Shown here piece by piece: positions 12,301 through 23,853 of a DNA stretch of 64,000 bases (positions within the stretch are counted from its first letter, which is position 1; each line of letters begins with the position of its first letter). The notes beneath the pieces are model-generated. The model ran no database searches. It was given only the letters and a program-made list of their open reading frames with translations, and was not told where the DNA came from. The stretch is from Populus alba (taxonomy: Eukaryota; Streptophyta; Magnoliopsida; Malpighiales; Salicaceae): positions 52,298,697-52,362,696 of the forward strand of contig NC_133284.1 in assembly GCF_005239225.2 (NCBI RefSeq), given 5' to 3'. Both the position numbers and the translations under genes were made by a program.

Positions 12301-14014
12301 GCTCATCTCCTGGCTTGCATTTGGTAGTGGATTTATCTAACTTTGATCTTCAGTAGGTTTCTCATAATCCATCCCTTTTGCCAGCTAACTCCTCTCGTAG
12401 CCACCACATGACACTTCATCCACGCCAACCAAAATAGGCACATCTTAGTGTGTCTCAGTCCTCTGCTCCCGTGCGTTCTGCTCAGTCCCCTGCTTCCGTG
12501 TGCTCTACGTCTCTTGAGCATGAACCCCTCACGTTTAAAGACGCCACTCAGCATGGCAGCAAGCTATGCAAGATGAGATTCGGGCTTTGCAATCAAATGG
12601 TACATGGACTCTAGTTCCTTATTGTTCCTCTATGAATGTTGTTGGCAGTCGCTGGGTCTATAAAATCAAGCGGCGAGCGGATGGTAGTATTGACAGGTAT
12701 AAAGCCCGTCTTGTTGCCAGAGGGTTCACTCAACAAGAAGGAATAAACTATCTTGAGACTTTCAGTCCGGTTGTTAAGCCTGCAACTGTGAGGTTAGTAC
12801 TTACCATTGCTGTGTCCCGTGGGTGGTTTATTCATCAACTTGATGTTCACAATGCTTTCTTGAATGGGATCCTTATAGAAGAGGTGTATATGGAGCAACC
12901 ACCTGGTTTTTCTCACCCTACTTTACCATCTCATGTTTGTCACCTGCATAAGTCTATATATGGTTTAAAACAGGCTCCCCGGGCGTGGTATACCAGACTC
13001 AATGACTATCTCATTTCTCTTGGTTTTCGTGCCTCTAATGCTGATCCTTCTCTATTTATTTACTCTGATGGCCATGATCTTATTTACCTGCTTGTGTATG
13101 TGGATGACCTTCTTCTTACTGGGAACAATTCCACTCTGCTGCGTCACTTGATTACCTTACTGAATTCAGAATTCAAAATCAGGGATTTAGGCTCTGTGCA
13201 TTATTTCTTAGGAATTGAGGTCACCAAGACTGCTATGGGACTTATGCTCTCACAACATAAATATACTCTCGATATCATTCAGAGAGCTGGCATGTCTTCG
13301 TGTAAAGCTGTTGATACGCCTGCTTCATCCTCTTCTAAGCTATTATTGTCCTCGGATACTCAGTATTCTGATCCTACCCGTTACCGACAGATTGTTGGTG
13401 CCTTGCAGTATCTCACTTTTACTCACCCAGATATTTGTTATGCTGTTAATAAAGTATGTCAGTTTATGCACTCACCTACTGATGGTCATTGGTCCCTTGT
13501 CAAAAGAATTATTCAGTATCTTCAAGGAACGACATCTTATGGTCTACACATCACTCGAGGTTCCTCTCTTTCCTTACATGGTTTTACAGATGCTGATTGG
13601 GCTGGTAGTCTTGATGACAGAAAATCCACCGGTGGCTACTTGGTATATCTCGGCCGAACACCTATTTCTTGGAAGTCTGGAAAACAACGCACAGTGGCTC
13701 GTTCATCGACTGAAGCAGAATATAAGGCTCTTGCAGATTGTACTGCTGAGATTTTATGGATTCGGGCTCTGTTATCTGATCTTCATTTCTCCTCTGCTCC
13801 TACGACTATCCTTTGGTGTGATAATTTAGGTGCTACCTACTTGTCTGTCAATCCTATCTTTCATGCTCGCACTAAGCATGTTGAAGTCGATTATCACTTC
13901 GTTCGTGATCGAGTTGCTAAAAAGGACATTGAGGTTCGGTTCATCTCCTCCAAGGATCAGCTTGTTGATGTTCTTACCAAACCTCTTCCTCATGCGTCCT
14001 TCACTTATTTTTGA
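9393..14014 (+). pseudogene. Copia gag-pol polyprotein, broken
   Basis: The first open part (9393-11345) carries the gag domain, a CCHC zinc knuckle CQLCYGFGHSAKYC at about residue 399, a protease with DTG at about residue 441, and the pre-integrase motif WHRRLGHPS. A TAA at 11346-11348 interrupts it; the same frame continues from 11352 with the integrase core (VDAYTKY, QTDWGGEY, NGTVEHRH). A TAG at 12354 and a further stop near 12435 follow. A one-base loss near 12545-12554 shifts to the frame of 12566-14014. That part holds the reverse transcriptase (YVDD at residues 178-181) and RNase H (DADWAGS, SSTEAEY) and ends soon after LTKPLP. Catalytic residues remain, but the polyprotein cannot be made whole. 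The lineage may be Ale-like; this is uncertain. Confidence 0.9.
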
Positions 14015-14057
14015 TCCAAGCTTCAAGTGGATTCTCCTCCTTCAGCTTGAGGGGGCA

Positions 14058-14230
14058 TATTATGGAATGTTTATTATGTATATTTATATTTATCATGTAT
14101 TTACTTTATATAGGATTCTGATCATGTGTAGTATACTACATGGTTATATATTACATGAGGGGAGGGCTGATTCATTCAATCACAGCCTCCAAAATATATT
14201 CCAAACACGTCTTCTCCCTTAACTTCAACT
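14058..14230 (+). repeat. 3' LTR of the Copia element
   Basis: This is 173 bp and begins TATTATGGAATG directly after the purine tract. It ends AACTTCAACT, followed by the ATGTC target duplication. Confidence 0.9.
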
Positions 14231-14722
14231 ATGTCAAATTTAAAAAACATTGGCTTGATGATCAATAAAGTTCAAGGTAACATGTAACTGGTGAACAAAA
14301 CAAATAACTAAATCTAATATCGAAGGATAGAATTAAAATTGAAAAATCAATTAAAAAAATAAATCGAGTCAACATGAATTAAAATATCAAACATGTGACT
14401 TTAGTCATGAGATTGAGATAGTCTCATAGAAAATAAACAGATATAAATCATTAAGTATAATTCTTCATAAATTCAACGTTGAAGGGTGAAATAAAAAAAA
14501 ATAAGTTGAGAAAAAAATAGAAAAAAAAAACTCATGTCAACTAAGGTATAAGACTAGAATAACCTCATAAAAAGTAAATAAAAAACAATTAGAAAGCTCA
14601 ACCCCCAATAAATATAATATTAGAAATGAAATTAAAATTATATATATATAAAGGAAACAAATACTATTCAAGTGAATAGTGTTTTGTGAATAGAGGTATA
14701 GTAAAATCCATACTCTTTTAGC

Positions 14723-15078
14723 TAGGTGTGATCATTTTCGGTTCTATTTGGTTTTTATAAAAAAAAAGTAACAAAAAAAAAACCGAAACCGGTTCAAACC
14801 GACCGTTTCGATTCGATTTAGTTCAGTTTTTTAGGACCAAAACCAGTTCAAACCGGTTTGGCTCGGTTTTTTTCCTATTTGGCTTGGGTTTTTTTTTTTT
14901 GTTTTTTTTGGATCGGTTCGGTTCGGTTTTTTTTTATTTCAAGCTTATATAACTGAACCGAACTTATCGGTTTTTTTTAAAATTTTAATTGGTTTTTTTT
15001 TAAGGTTCGGTTTTTTTTGTTATTTATTTTCCAGTTTTCTTGGTTTAATTGGTTTTTTGGTTTTTTTTCTCACCCCTA
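14723..15078. mobile_element. Non-autonomous hAT-type element (CGGTT-rich)
   Basis: The left end reads TAGGTGTGA and the right end, on the opposite strand, TAGGGGTGA, so the termini are inverted repeats. A perfect 8-bp target duplication CTTTTAGC lies at 14715-14722 and 15079-15086. An 8-bp duplication with TAGGGGTG-like ends is the hAT hallmark. The 356-bp interior is made of CGGTTCGGTTTTTT-like runs in both orientations and codes for nothing. A truncated relative lies at 22393. Confidence 0.85.
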
Positions 15079-15086
15079 CTTTTAGC

Positions 15087-16161
15087 TTTCTAGTTAATTG
15101 TTAATGATACAAGTTAGATTTTGTTCGATATGATAACAGTAAAAAATTGGGCCCTAATAGATTTCAAAATCATAAAATAAATATCAAAATTTAACTTATG
15201 ATATTGGAATTTGGTTAAAAAGGAAAACGAAAAGAAAAGGGCACTACCATTAGGATTTGAATTCCATTGGCATTTAAATTCATAATGACTAAGGATAACC
15301 ATATAAGGATAACCATATATTGTGTTTTTTTTTATTTCAGTAGGCACTGAACCTTTCTTAAATTGCCATTATTATGGAAGCTTTACAAGATAAAATTGAA
15401 AAATGGGGCAGTGAACTTTTAACGAATCCGAATGCTTTCAGTAATAAATCAAGATTTTAGGGATATAAATAAGTAGAAGGAAATTCACATGGAAAAAAGA
15501 TAATAAAAGAGATTATCAATGTGCAATTTTTTTTCATAATAATCGATGTACAAATTGATTTTTCATCATTGTTGAATCTGATTTATTACAACGTTGAAAG
15601 AAATTTAAGTGGGACATCATTTTACATCCTGAGATCATCATGGGATATTCATGTTCTTGGCATTATTCACTGATCCGAAGCAGGCTGCACACGATCTTGT
15701 GCTGTGAAGATGTAAGATAGCATCACGAGAATGGTTAAGATGATTATCACACGGTCCTAAGTACCATCTTCTTCCATGCTACAGAGTCAGGCCAGTCAAG
15801 ACTAAAATGATTATGTATGGTATTTGACAAGTCGAAATTTCATCCATTGATGATCTGAGATGAGCTAATGGCTGCAAAAGAGAGTGATTGTATGATGGTC
15901 AATCTTATGGGATAATCGAAACAGCATAAGCCACCAGCTTCTACCTTTCGTTCTCGCCCGATTGCTCCGATTAGGCAAAGAGCAATTTATTCAGAAGTGG
16001 ACAATCAAGTTCTATGTGCATGATCTACAGCATGATCCTGGACAATCATATTCTATCAAAGATCCAAGAGGAGGATATCTTGACTACAAGGTAGTCAGAA
16101 TTTGTTAACATTCAAAACTTGATGAATACAATAAATATCAGCAGCAACGTCCTCTTCATCT
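15087..16161. other. Intergenic region, no gene recognised
   Basis: AT-rich at first, then more balanced composition from about 15600. It may include the 3' UTR of the minus-strand ORF at 16162-16587, but no poly-A signal is decisive. Confidence 0.4.
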
Positions 16162-16527
16162 TTACCTTGATCTCTGCCTTTTATTGGATTGAGATCCTGA
16201 TGGACCTCCACTATCAATCTCGCCCCCAGCCTTTCTTTTCTTTTTGTTGGTTTCTTCGAGTTGCAGAATGTAATGAACAAACATCAGATCTCGGAAACGA
16301 TCTAGTTCAAGTTGGTTCTGCCCTTTGTTTACCAACTTCTCTGCCAGGCTCCTGTTTAGGCAGTATCTCCATGTACGAGGAATCTGTGTGTTTTTCAACA
16401 CATCTACGTGAAGATAACTGGCTCCATGACCAAAATCACTACAGAAGGACATGTTTGATAAGTTTTTCATCCGGGTCCATTCGGAAATGAAGGTCCTTCG
16501 TCCCTTCATTTCTTGGGTCCACAGAAC
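16162..16527 (-). CDS. Possible hAT transposase-derived C-terminal exon
   Basis: A plausible 3' splice acceptor, TTTCTTCAG, ends at 16528 on the minus strand, and the frame from 16527 runs open to the stop at 16162. The run LELDRFRDLMFVHYILQLEE resembles the segment near the C-terminus of plant hAT/DUF659 proteins, where a dimerisation helix is followed by DLVFVHYNLRL-like text. The tail is basic (KKKRKAGG, NKRQRSR), as in a nuclear protein. No BED finger or catalytic core was found next to it. A second short ORF with an ATG lies upstream on the same strand (16631-16855) and could be an earlier exon. It may be a transposon remnant or a domesticated gene; I cannot tell. Confidence 0.35.
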   Translation of the reverse strand, partial: VLWTQEMKGRRTFISEWTRMKNLSNMSFCSDFGHGASYLHVDVLKNTQIPRTWRYCLNRSLAEKLVNKGQNQLELDRFRDLMFVHYILQLEETNKKKRKAGGEIDSGGPSGSQSNKRQRSR

Positions 16528-16859
16528 CTGAAGAAACAAAAAGTTAAAAGAGAAAGATGAGACTCCAATGAAACTTAAAACACACATAGACAGAATTAAA
16601 GTTTAAGAACGAGCAATTAGTGTCAAAACCCTAACCCAGAGTTATTATAATGAAATATGACACTGGCTTTCTTCTCTTAAAGTAGTTGAGCTCTGTGGCA
16701 GGCTGCTGCTGTATATGGTTTGTTCCATTTGATGACTGTGAGGGTTTGGCGAATAAGATGTTTATATAGAGAAGACATGCGTTATTTCTCCTCTTCCCTT
16801 CTAGGGTTTCTAAAACGACGTGTTCTATCTCTGGGATTTGGTTTCTTGATACCACCTGC

Positions 16860-17679
16860 CGGTTTTGTCCTCATATAATTTCATACCATATAAGGAGTTT
16901 AGGTCAACATTGCCAGTGCTGTAATTAGCACAACATTAATGATGGAAATTCAAAACTTTGCTGTCATTCCAAAAAGATAGAAATCAAGGGATTTGATTCA
17001 AATCCAAGGTCTGGAATGTGGATTCCTATCTTATCCGGCCTTCAAAATTTATCTCTAGGGTGATTGATTTAGGAAACTTTGTCGTCATTTGCAAAGAGTG
17101 GATAACAATTGAAACGATTAATGATTTTAACCTGCAACAATTTAACAATCATAAAAAAGTTATTTTCAATGCAAAAAAAAAAAAAGTTCATCAAGTAGAT
17201 AATTTGCAACAATTTATTAATAATAAAAATATTATATCCTAAAGAATTAATTTAAATTTATGTAGTTTCTTCATTTTACATACCGAAGAAATAAAACACA
17301 AAATTAATTGATGAAGTTCTTAAACTATTATATTAAATTAGAACTATCTATCAAAAACTTTGCTTCTAATATTTTTTATATTAAATTTCATTGAAATATC
17401 AAATTTGAACAATCCAAAATTCACTGTTTTTGTCTTTTTTAAACCTTTGTAAAACATAACAAAAGACGAAATAAAGAGAGTAATAAGAAAGAAGCACAAA
17501 CCTAAGGAGCTTGATTTGGTATATCCTCAAATTGGACAATTGCTTTGAGCTATTATTCATCATCATCATCATCATCATCATTTTCATCTTTTTCACTAAT
17601 TCTCTCCATTATTTGTCTAATTAGAGTTGTTATTATATTGAATGATTATGGTGAATTATATAGGCCGACTCTTTTATAC
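16860..17679. other. Intergenic AT-rich region with an (ATC)n microsatellite
   Basis: No gene was recognised. A run of about eight ATC units lies at 17557-17582. Confidence 0.6.
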
Positions 17680-17823
17680 CTGGCGTGTCCTTTATATGAA
17701 AATCAGAGGCCAGGAGACCATTCATTTGACTCGTACTGATGAGAATTTGACTCCACGAGAAATTAAGCAAAAAACAGCAAAATTGATCCATTTTTTACGT
17801 GTACCAATTGAAATTTCTCATTA
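17680..17823 (+). pseudogene. ycf4: Nuclear copy of plastid ycf4 3' end
   Basis: The frame encodes [30 protein letters not shown] and FLRVPIEIS, followed by a stop. This is clearly the C-terminus of Ycf4, the plastid photosystem I assembly factor, with some replacements. The start of the gene is missing. The sequence upstream of 17680 is not Ycf4 and downstream I could not confirm plastid DNA. It is therefore a small fragment of plastid DNA in the nuclear genome. The substitutions suggest an old transfer. It should not be functional. Confidence 0.85.
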
Positions 17824-18756
17824 GAGTTTATCTTCCATTTCGGAGTGGTTATTTTACATGGGACTGGTAGCCTAGGTTGGATCGAAATTTCCATAACATT
17901 AATTATTTCCTTTTTCTTTATAGAGGATATGAACCAAGATTCTCTTTTTCTGAATTTGTGCTCTCATTAGGGTTGTTAGCACATAGAAATTTCAATGGCA
18001 TTTTAGGTGTGTTAATAATTTCAAATGCTGGATAAGCACAGGTGCAGTGATTCCGAAAGGATAGGGTTAGGTGCAAATTCAATCCAACTATAGTATTCAA
18101 AATGCTATTATCTTCTGTAAGTTCACTAGGATAAGAACAATGCCAGGATATGCCATGGAAATAAGCATTACCTGACATTAATTTGCGTCAATTATATGTA
18201 TTAACCGAAGCACCTACCATGGAAATAAACATTACCTGACAAATATTTGGTGTAGTGCAACGCCTCCCGAAATTCAAATGTTCATTTAATTTGCTGGCTG
18301 TTCAGAATTGTTTATGCATAAAATTCTTCTTGTTGTAGCGTGGTTTACTCTCGCATAAAGCAGCCTTATGCCCCTTTTAGGATACAGAACTGGAAAGCAC
18401 AGACCATCTACTGCTATAATGTCCATTCGCATGGAAACTATATTTTGAAGAAAAACCTATTTTCATGTTTTCTGGAATAAGGAAATTTGTTTTAATTTTT
18501 TTTAGGATGTCATATCTTGACCCTTGATTCAACCCAAAAGAATCCTAACCATTGGTTTAAAGTGGCTATCATGGACTGTCAAATTTGTTGCAAGAAATAA
18601 TTGGTTGGGTTGGCTATTTTGGAGTGGTACCACAATCGTTATGGTGTTAATTAGCCAGAACAAACCGCACCAGGATGTAATCAAATGTCAGGTGATCATT
18701 TGCATTTAAGTTTTGTTAAATTTGATAGAGAGATGAAGTAATAAATGCCTTTGTTC
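17824..18756. other. Intergenic region, no gene recognised
   Basis: No conserved ORF was seen. The first 100-150 bp could be plastid spacer that came with the ycf4 fragment, but this could not be verified. Confidence 0.4.
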
Positions 18757-19823
18757 AAAATTTCACATTGATTTCTCCATGCATTTGAAACTATTATTAG
18801 TCTGCTCTTGCCAAGTTGCCAATTTTTTTTTTTTTTTTTTTAAAATTTTAGAAAAAAATCAAATTAGGTTATGAAACTTATAAAAACAAAACACAAAACC
18901 ATGAGCTTAATTTATTCCATTCCAATTCACTGAGAATTAAAATAAGCACCTGTTTAATTACACCTATAAAAAAGATTGAATCACAATTGAATTCAATTAA
19001 ATAATGAATACATGAATGATTATTGGGTTGCTTCGAGTAGATTACATCTTGCTCGAGCCACTATTTATTTCAAGAATTAAATGAGAAAAAAATCTTGAAT
19101 TTGAATGGTTGTTTAGCGAATCAATTAACAACACTGCAAACCCTTCGTATCTCTTTTAAAAATTAATTTTTTTGCAATTAAATCCTTCATAAATTCAATT
19201 AGACATTCAATAAAAATGTAATTGAATCCTTAAACATCTAATTTTGAATTTCTCTTTTTTAAATTGAATTTTCTTTGTCAATAGAACATTTATCAATCGA
19301 AAATATACTGTTAAATTTTAATATTTTTATATTTAATCCTCTTTAACCAATCTTTGACTATTTCCAGGTGTCTCGGTATTTTCTTCTCATTGATATATTT
19401 TTTAGGTAACATTTTTTTATTTGATTTTTTTTCTCTTCCTCACATCCCTCTTTCTTTTTGTGTGGGGACCTTAAAAAACTGGGTAACAACACCCCCGACA
19501 AAGTAGATAACAATTTGTAACGTCAAAAATCAGGTTTGATTGATTTAAACTGCGTATCTAAGAACCCCCCCTTTCTTAGCTTGCTCTTGTCAAAGTTACC
19601 AGCTTTTTTTTTTTAAAGAAAAAAAAGAAGATAATTTTAGGAAAAACTCGAAATCGGATTATGACACTTATAACAACAATATAAAAACAAAACACAAAAC
19701 CATGAGCTTAATTTATTCCATTCCATTCACTGAGAATTAAAATAAACACTTGCTTAATATTCTTATAAAAAGATTGAATCGCAATTGAATTCAGTTAAAT
19801 AATGAATACTTGAGTGACTATTG
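18757..19823. repeat. Direct duplicate (copy C) of the peroxidase 3'-flank region
   Basis: Matches 1-1060 in the same orientation. It contains two versions of the peroxidase 3' flank about 800 bp apart: one ends at 19151 in a fragment of peroxidase coding sequence, the other runs into the real gene at 19924. Confidence 0.8.
19119..19151 (-). pseudogene. Peroxidase C-terminus fragment
   Basis: Same terminal codons and stop as the intact peroxidase, then divergence. It lies about 800 bp downstream (in gene direction) of the functional stop codon at 19924. Confidence 0.75.
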
Positions 19824-19923
19824 GGTTGCTTTGAGTAGATTATATCTAGCTCAAGCTAGCCACTATTTATTTAAAGAATTGAATGAGAAAAAAAATCTTG
19901 AATTTGAATGGTTGTTCAGCGAA

Positions 19924-20896
19924 TCAATTAACAACACTGCAAACCCTTCGTATCTCTCCTTGAGAACCAGTCAGTGGTTCTATATCTCCCATCCTTAACA
20001 TGGCAGCGGCAAAATCAGAGCTAAAAAGTGAAGGGTTCCTGCTGTACTCGGTGACTATGCTGTCTGTAGATTGACCACTAAAGAGCACTTGGTCTGATTG
20101 AAGAAGTCCCCTCCTTTGAATGAGATTCCTGAAGTAATTGTTATCGAAAGAATTGGGTGTCACCAAATCAAGTGGAGCAAGATTATTGTTTCCGTTACCG
20201 GAAGCAGATGGACAATTCCGTCTTCTGGTGCTGGCGAAACCAGCATCAATATCACTTGAATTGTCATATATTCTGCCTCGGAAGGTCACACATCTTGCTT
20301 GGCCGATTGTATGCGATCCTGTATCAGAATGAAATCTTTAGTCAAAATTTGACGGCAATACATTCGTGTGTTTAGATATATGTTTAGCCCTAGAAAATTG
20401 CTGGAACTGTTCATGTTCTTATTTAGGCACACACGTACCTGAAAGGGCAACCATATCTCTTTCACTCAAACCTTTTCCACCGAACATGCCAATTAGGTTT
20501 ACAAGGCTAGTTGTAGCTCTAGGAATATCGCTGTCAGCTAGGCTTCGGCTTGCTGTGGTGGAGTCCCTTCTTCCAAGTCTCACTGTCCATGATGGTCCAC
20601 CAACCTGTATTATAGATAGAAACCGAACTTATAACTAGATTGATCACGTTTGGATGAGAAGCTTTCCAAGCAGGGAAAGTGTTACTCACAGCAACAGACG
20701 CATCACGGGCTGCTACAGCAGCAATGTCAGCACATGAAACAACTCCAGGACATATGCTCTCCACTTGAGCCTTGGCATCATCAATGACTTCAAATCCCCG
20801 GATTGAATTGTTATTGCTGAATGAGAACTTCTCGCTATCTATTGAAGGAGAATTGTCAAGCATGATTGAAGCATCACAACCCTGCAATACAAGCAA

Positions 20897-20943
<47 letters not shown>

Positions 20944-21219
20944 TTCCAGATTGAAATAAATCTGTCTGTGCAGTACTAATGTTGTGGCGATCGAGTAATC
21001 TACCTGAACAAAGCAATCATGGAAGTGAAGACGAATAAGGGATGCTGCCATTCTGCGCTCACTCGAGACAGCTCTCCGAATAGCAGTACGAATTGTGGTC
21101 AGTGCATTCGGACATGTGCTGTCATAGAAGTTTGAAGACAGTTGTGCTTGGCTTGGAAAACATGAGGAAATCAAGAATAATGAAAAAACAACACAAGCTA
21201 AAGACAAACGAGAAACCAT
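19924..21219 (-). CDS. Class III secretory peroxidase, four exons, 322 aa
   Basis: The coding sequence joins 21219-21004, 20881-20690, 20604-20439 and 20318-19924 on the minus strand. Lengths are 216, 192, 166 and 395 nt, the classical class III peroxidase layout, and all borders are GT/AG. The product starts with a signal peptide ([19 protein letters not shown] to QAQ) and mature [13 protein letters not shown]. The distal haem site is [10 protein letters not shown] and the proximal histidine lies in [10 protein letters not shown]. Cysteines match the four expected disulfides. It should oxidise phenolic substrates with hydrogen peroxide in the apoplast or wall, for example in lignin formation. 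The sequence resembles the PRX52-like group, by recollection only. Intron 1 contains a (TA)n run. The gene looks intact. Confidence 0.95.
20899..20940. repeat. (TA)n microsatellite in peroxidase intron 1
   Basis: About 21 TA units between exon 1 and exon 2 of the peroxidase gene. Confidence 0.95.
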
Positions 21220-21331
21220 TTCGTATGCTGTGCAAAATGTATTGAAAATCAAGCAGTGTAGAAAATATTGCCGAAGCTAAAGAAATCTACTAGCGAATGA
21301 GGATGTGAATGGCATAAGCCTCGGTTCCTCT

Positions 21332-21341
21332 ATACTTATAG
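21332..21341 (-). promoter_or_regulatory. Possible TATA region of the peroxidase gene
   Basis: On the minus strand the text CTATAAGTATAGAGG lies about 115 bp upstream of the ATG at 21219, a suitable position for a TATA box. Confidence 0.35.
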
Positions 21342-22110
21342 ACTGCCCTTGATGACTTGTTCTTTAGAAGACTCTTTCAAAAGTAGTAACTGTAAGACAG
21401 GACACCTTCCCTGAAAATTTCTAGGGTTTACTTTCTTTCTCTTAGCATTTAATTTTGCTTACCAGATCCTATGGAAGAGTCATCCAAAGCGATTGGCTAC
21501 CATTATACTTTTTGAAGAAGATGACTTTTCTTATAGTTTCATTAATCCCTCTACCAATATTTTTAAAAAATAAATAAATAAAATACTATTAGAATAATCT
21601 TAATTACACTCTTTATTCTTACAAATTATGGCATCTTCAGCTTTCACATGCAAAATTCTTATATTATTTAACCTCCCATATTACATAAATATATTGCTAA
21701 GCAGGACTATCAAGATTTAGTAAGAGGTAGAGAGCCCACTTGCCACCATCAAAGCATAGCACAAAAGTAATTAAAAATAAATAAAACGGAATAAATCCCA
21801 TTTTTGTTGCATTGAAATGTGATCTTCAAAACGCCATACTATTTCTCCCAATAATTAGGCCAAAGTTGATTTGGTTGGTCTAAACGAAGAAGAGGAGACA
21901 ATTCTCTAAATAAATTTTTTTTCTATTATTATTTTAGATAATGGGATTAAAATATTGAGGATTGGCTGACTTCTCCAATAGGGGAAAAAAAAGCGTTGAC
22001 TTCATGGAAATCTAGCACACAATTGAAATTTTCAATCTCAATCTAGAAAAGTACATGATCGCTGAAGTTGCGAGTCTCAGTTTGTTAATCTATAAAAAAA
22101 ACCCTCCAAA

Positions 22111-22160
<50 letters not shown>

Positions 22161-22392
22161 TTTTCTAAACTAGTTGACCTAAAGCAATGCTCGGACATGA
22201 TATAAAAGCAATGTTTTTTTTATTGTCATCAGTACCAATGTCATAGCTGAAAGAGCAAGATTTTATTGGGAGAACAATGTTACTCAAGTTGAAATTGGAG
22301 GACTAATATGTAGTTTGTCCAGAAATAGCCGTACAAGCAAAAGCAACAAATCCACTCAAGCTGCCCGAGTTTGTACCTTCCTACTACAGACA
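21342..22392. other. Peroxidase upstream region and intergenic DNA
   Basis: No gene was recognised. A long (TA)n run lies at 22114-22156. Confidence 0.6.
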
Positions 22393-22560
22393 TTAGAGGT
22401 GATCATTTTCGGTTCGATTCGGTTTTTATATTAAAAAATAACCAAACCGACATTATTAATTTTAAAATTTTAAAACCAAAACCGAATCAAAACTAATTAA
22501 AACCGATTGGTTTCGATTCGGTTTTTGTTGTTCAAAAACCAGTAAAACTGAAAAGCAAAT
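22393..22560. mobile_element. Truncated hAT-type CGGTT-rich element
   Basis: It starts TAGAGGTGATCATTTTCGG, almost the same as the complete element at 14723, and continues with CGGTT and AACCG blocks. The expected right end (CACCCCTA) is absent, so this copy is broken. Confidence 0.6.
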
Positions 22561-22740
22561 CTCGGTGCCAGTGTCCACAAACTACAAGCAAATCTCAGTT
22601 TCTGTTATTCAGGAAAACAGATCTGCCCAGTGCCCAAAAATAAAAGCAAATCTCGATGTTCAGTGCCCACAAATTACAAGCAAATCTCGGTTTCTGTTGT
22701 TCAAGAAAACAGATTTGCCCACAAACTACAAGCAAATTAT
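22561..22740. repeat. Imperfect tandem repeat, roughly 50-100 bp units
   Basis: The phrases ACTACAAGCAAATCTC, CAGAAAACAGAT-like text and GCCCAGTGCCC recur two to three times. Confidence 0.6.
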
Positions 22741-22844
22741 AACATTGTTGTTACTTATTTTTTGAGCCATATGTGCTCATGGAGATGGTGTATATCCCCT
22801 TTAAATTGAAGGCAAGAGTTTAGTTCAAGGTAGCATATACCTAA

Positions 22845-23850
22845 TAATATGAGATACCTTTAATTTATGGTAAATGTTTATCTTAAATGCAGGCCTATCA
22901 CATAAATGAAAGAATTGATTGATGAGTTTAAGTATTGAAATTGAAAGGCAAAGAGAGGGTCAAACTTAGAAAAGAGATGTTGGTGTAGTCCAAACTAGAA
23001 CACTGTTTGGTAATTGGGTCATATCTCAAGTTCTAGATGTCCAAATGACCTCAATTTTTTGGACAGATTTGGTAAGACATAGGCCTACAACTTTCATGTG
23101 GAGTCCAAGATTTAAAAAGGTCGTTTTCAAGTCCAAATTATAGCAACAATGGAGAAGTCCGAATCTGTCTTACAACCCAGACACTATTCAGGGTTCAACC
23201 CATATCTCCAGTTCTAGAACTCCAATGACCTTAATTTTTTTTCCTAGAAAGATAAGACAATTTCCTATAACTTTCATGAGTACATGTGGTTTCAATTCTG
23301 ATGCTAGCAATGACGTTTTATTCAGACAAGAAGATAAGGATTTTCACCAAGTCAAGAGTTGGTCACCCACTCAACAATTAGTCATCAAATCAATAGTTTC
23401 AAATTTTGGCCTATAAAAGGAGGTATTTGCCATGTATTTAGGGGTTTGGTTGTTTAGATCAAGAACTTGTTCCTGCTCTTTCTCTTTATATTTTTTTGCA
23501 ATTCTTAAGTTTTGCTTTCATTAATATCTTATTTATGCTTTTCATTTCCTTTCCTTTACTTAGTTAACTTGTATCTTATTTATGTTCTTGTTTTGTTTAT
23601 TTATGTTTCTCTTCTTCATTATATTTAGCTAAGTTTATTATGTCAAGATGAAAAGGTTACACAAATGGTGTAAGAATTAGTATATTGTAAACTCAAGATG
23701 GACCTGGATATTTAATATTAACATGTCTTATCTTTTTATCTTACTAATTCTTAATACCTTGCTTGTTAAATGGTTAATCTAGATTTGTGTTGTATAACAC
23801 TTGGTACAACAAATGCTTGCCACTCATAGCCCAACCGTATGGTATTACCT
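22845..23850 (+). repeat. Truncated Gypsy (Tat/Athila-like) LTR
   Basis: This matches 34110-35100 in the same orientation and 31597-33192 inverted. Shared landmarks are AAATGCAGGCCTATCAC, the TATAAAAGGAGG promoter box at about 23414 and the text around TTGGTACAACAAAT. It lacks the LTR start and the TCGTGTCA end. No internal region or PBS follows. Confidence 0.7.
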
Positions 23851-23853
23851 ACA

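Larger units (their letters stand above)
9061..14230 (+). mobile_element. Copia LTR retrotransposon with TA...CT LTR termini
   Basis: LTRs lie at 9061-9290 and 14058-14230. A perfect 5-bp target duplication ATGTC lies at 9056-9060 and 14231-14235. The primer site TGGTATCAGAGC begins at 9291, directly after the left LTR. A purine tract TTGAGGGGGCA ends at 14057, directly before the right LTR. These marks fix the LTR ends as TATTATGG...TTCAACT, not the usual TG...CA. The order gag, protease, integrase, RT, RNase H is that of Copia. The coding region is broken, so this copy is not autonomous. Confidence 0.95.

Noticed and set aside
20534..21252. Longer ORFs reading through the peroxidase introns
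   Set aside because: The exon lengths, splice sites and family layout give a better four-exon gene; the read-through text includes translated (TA)n.
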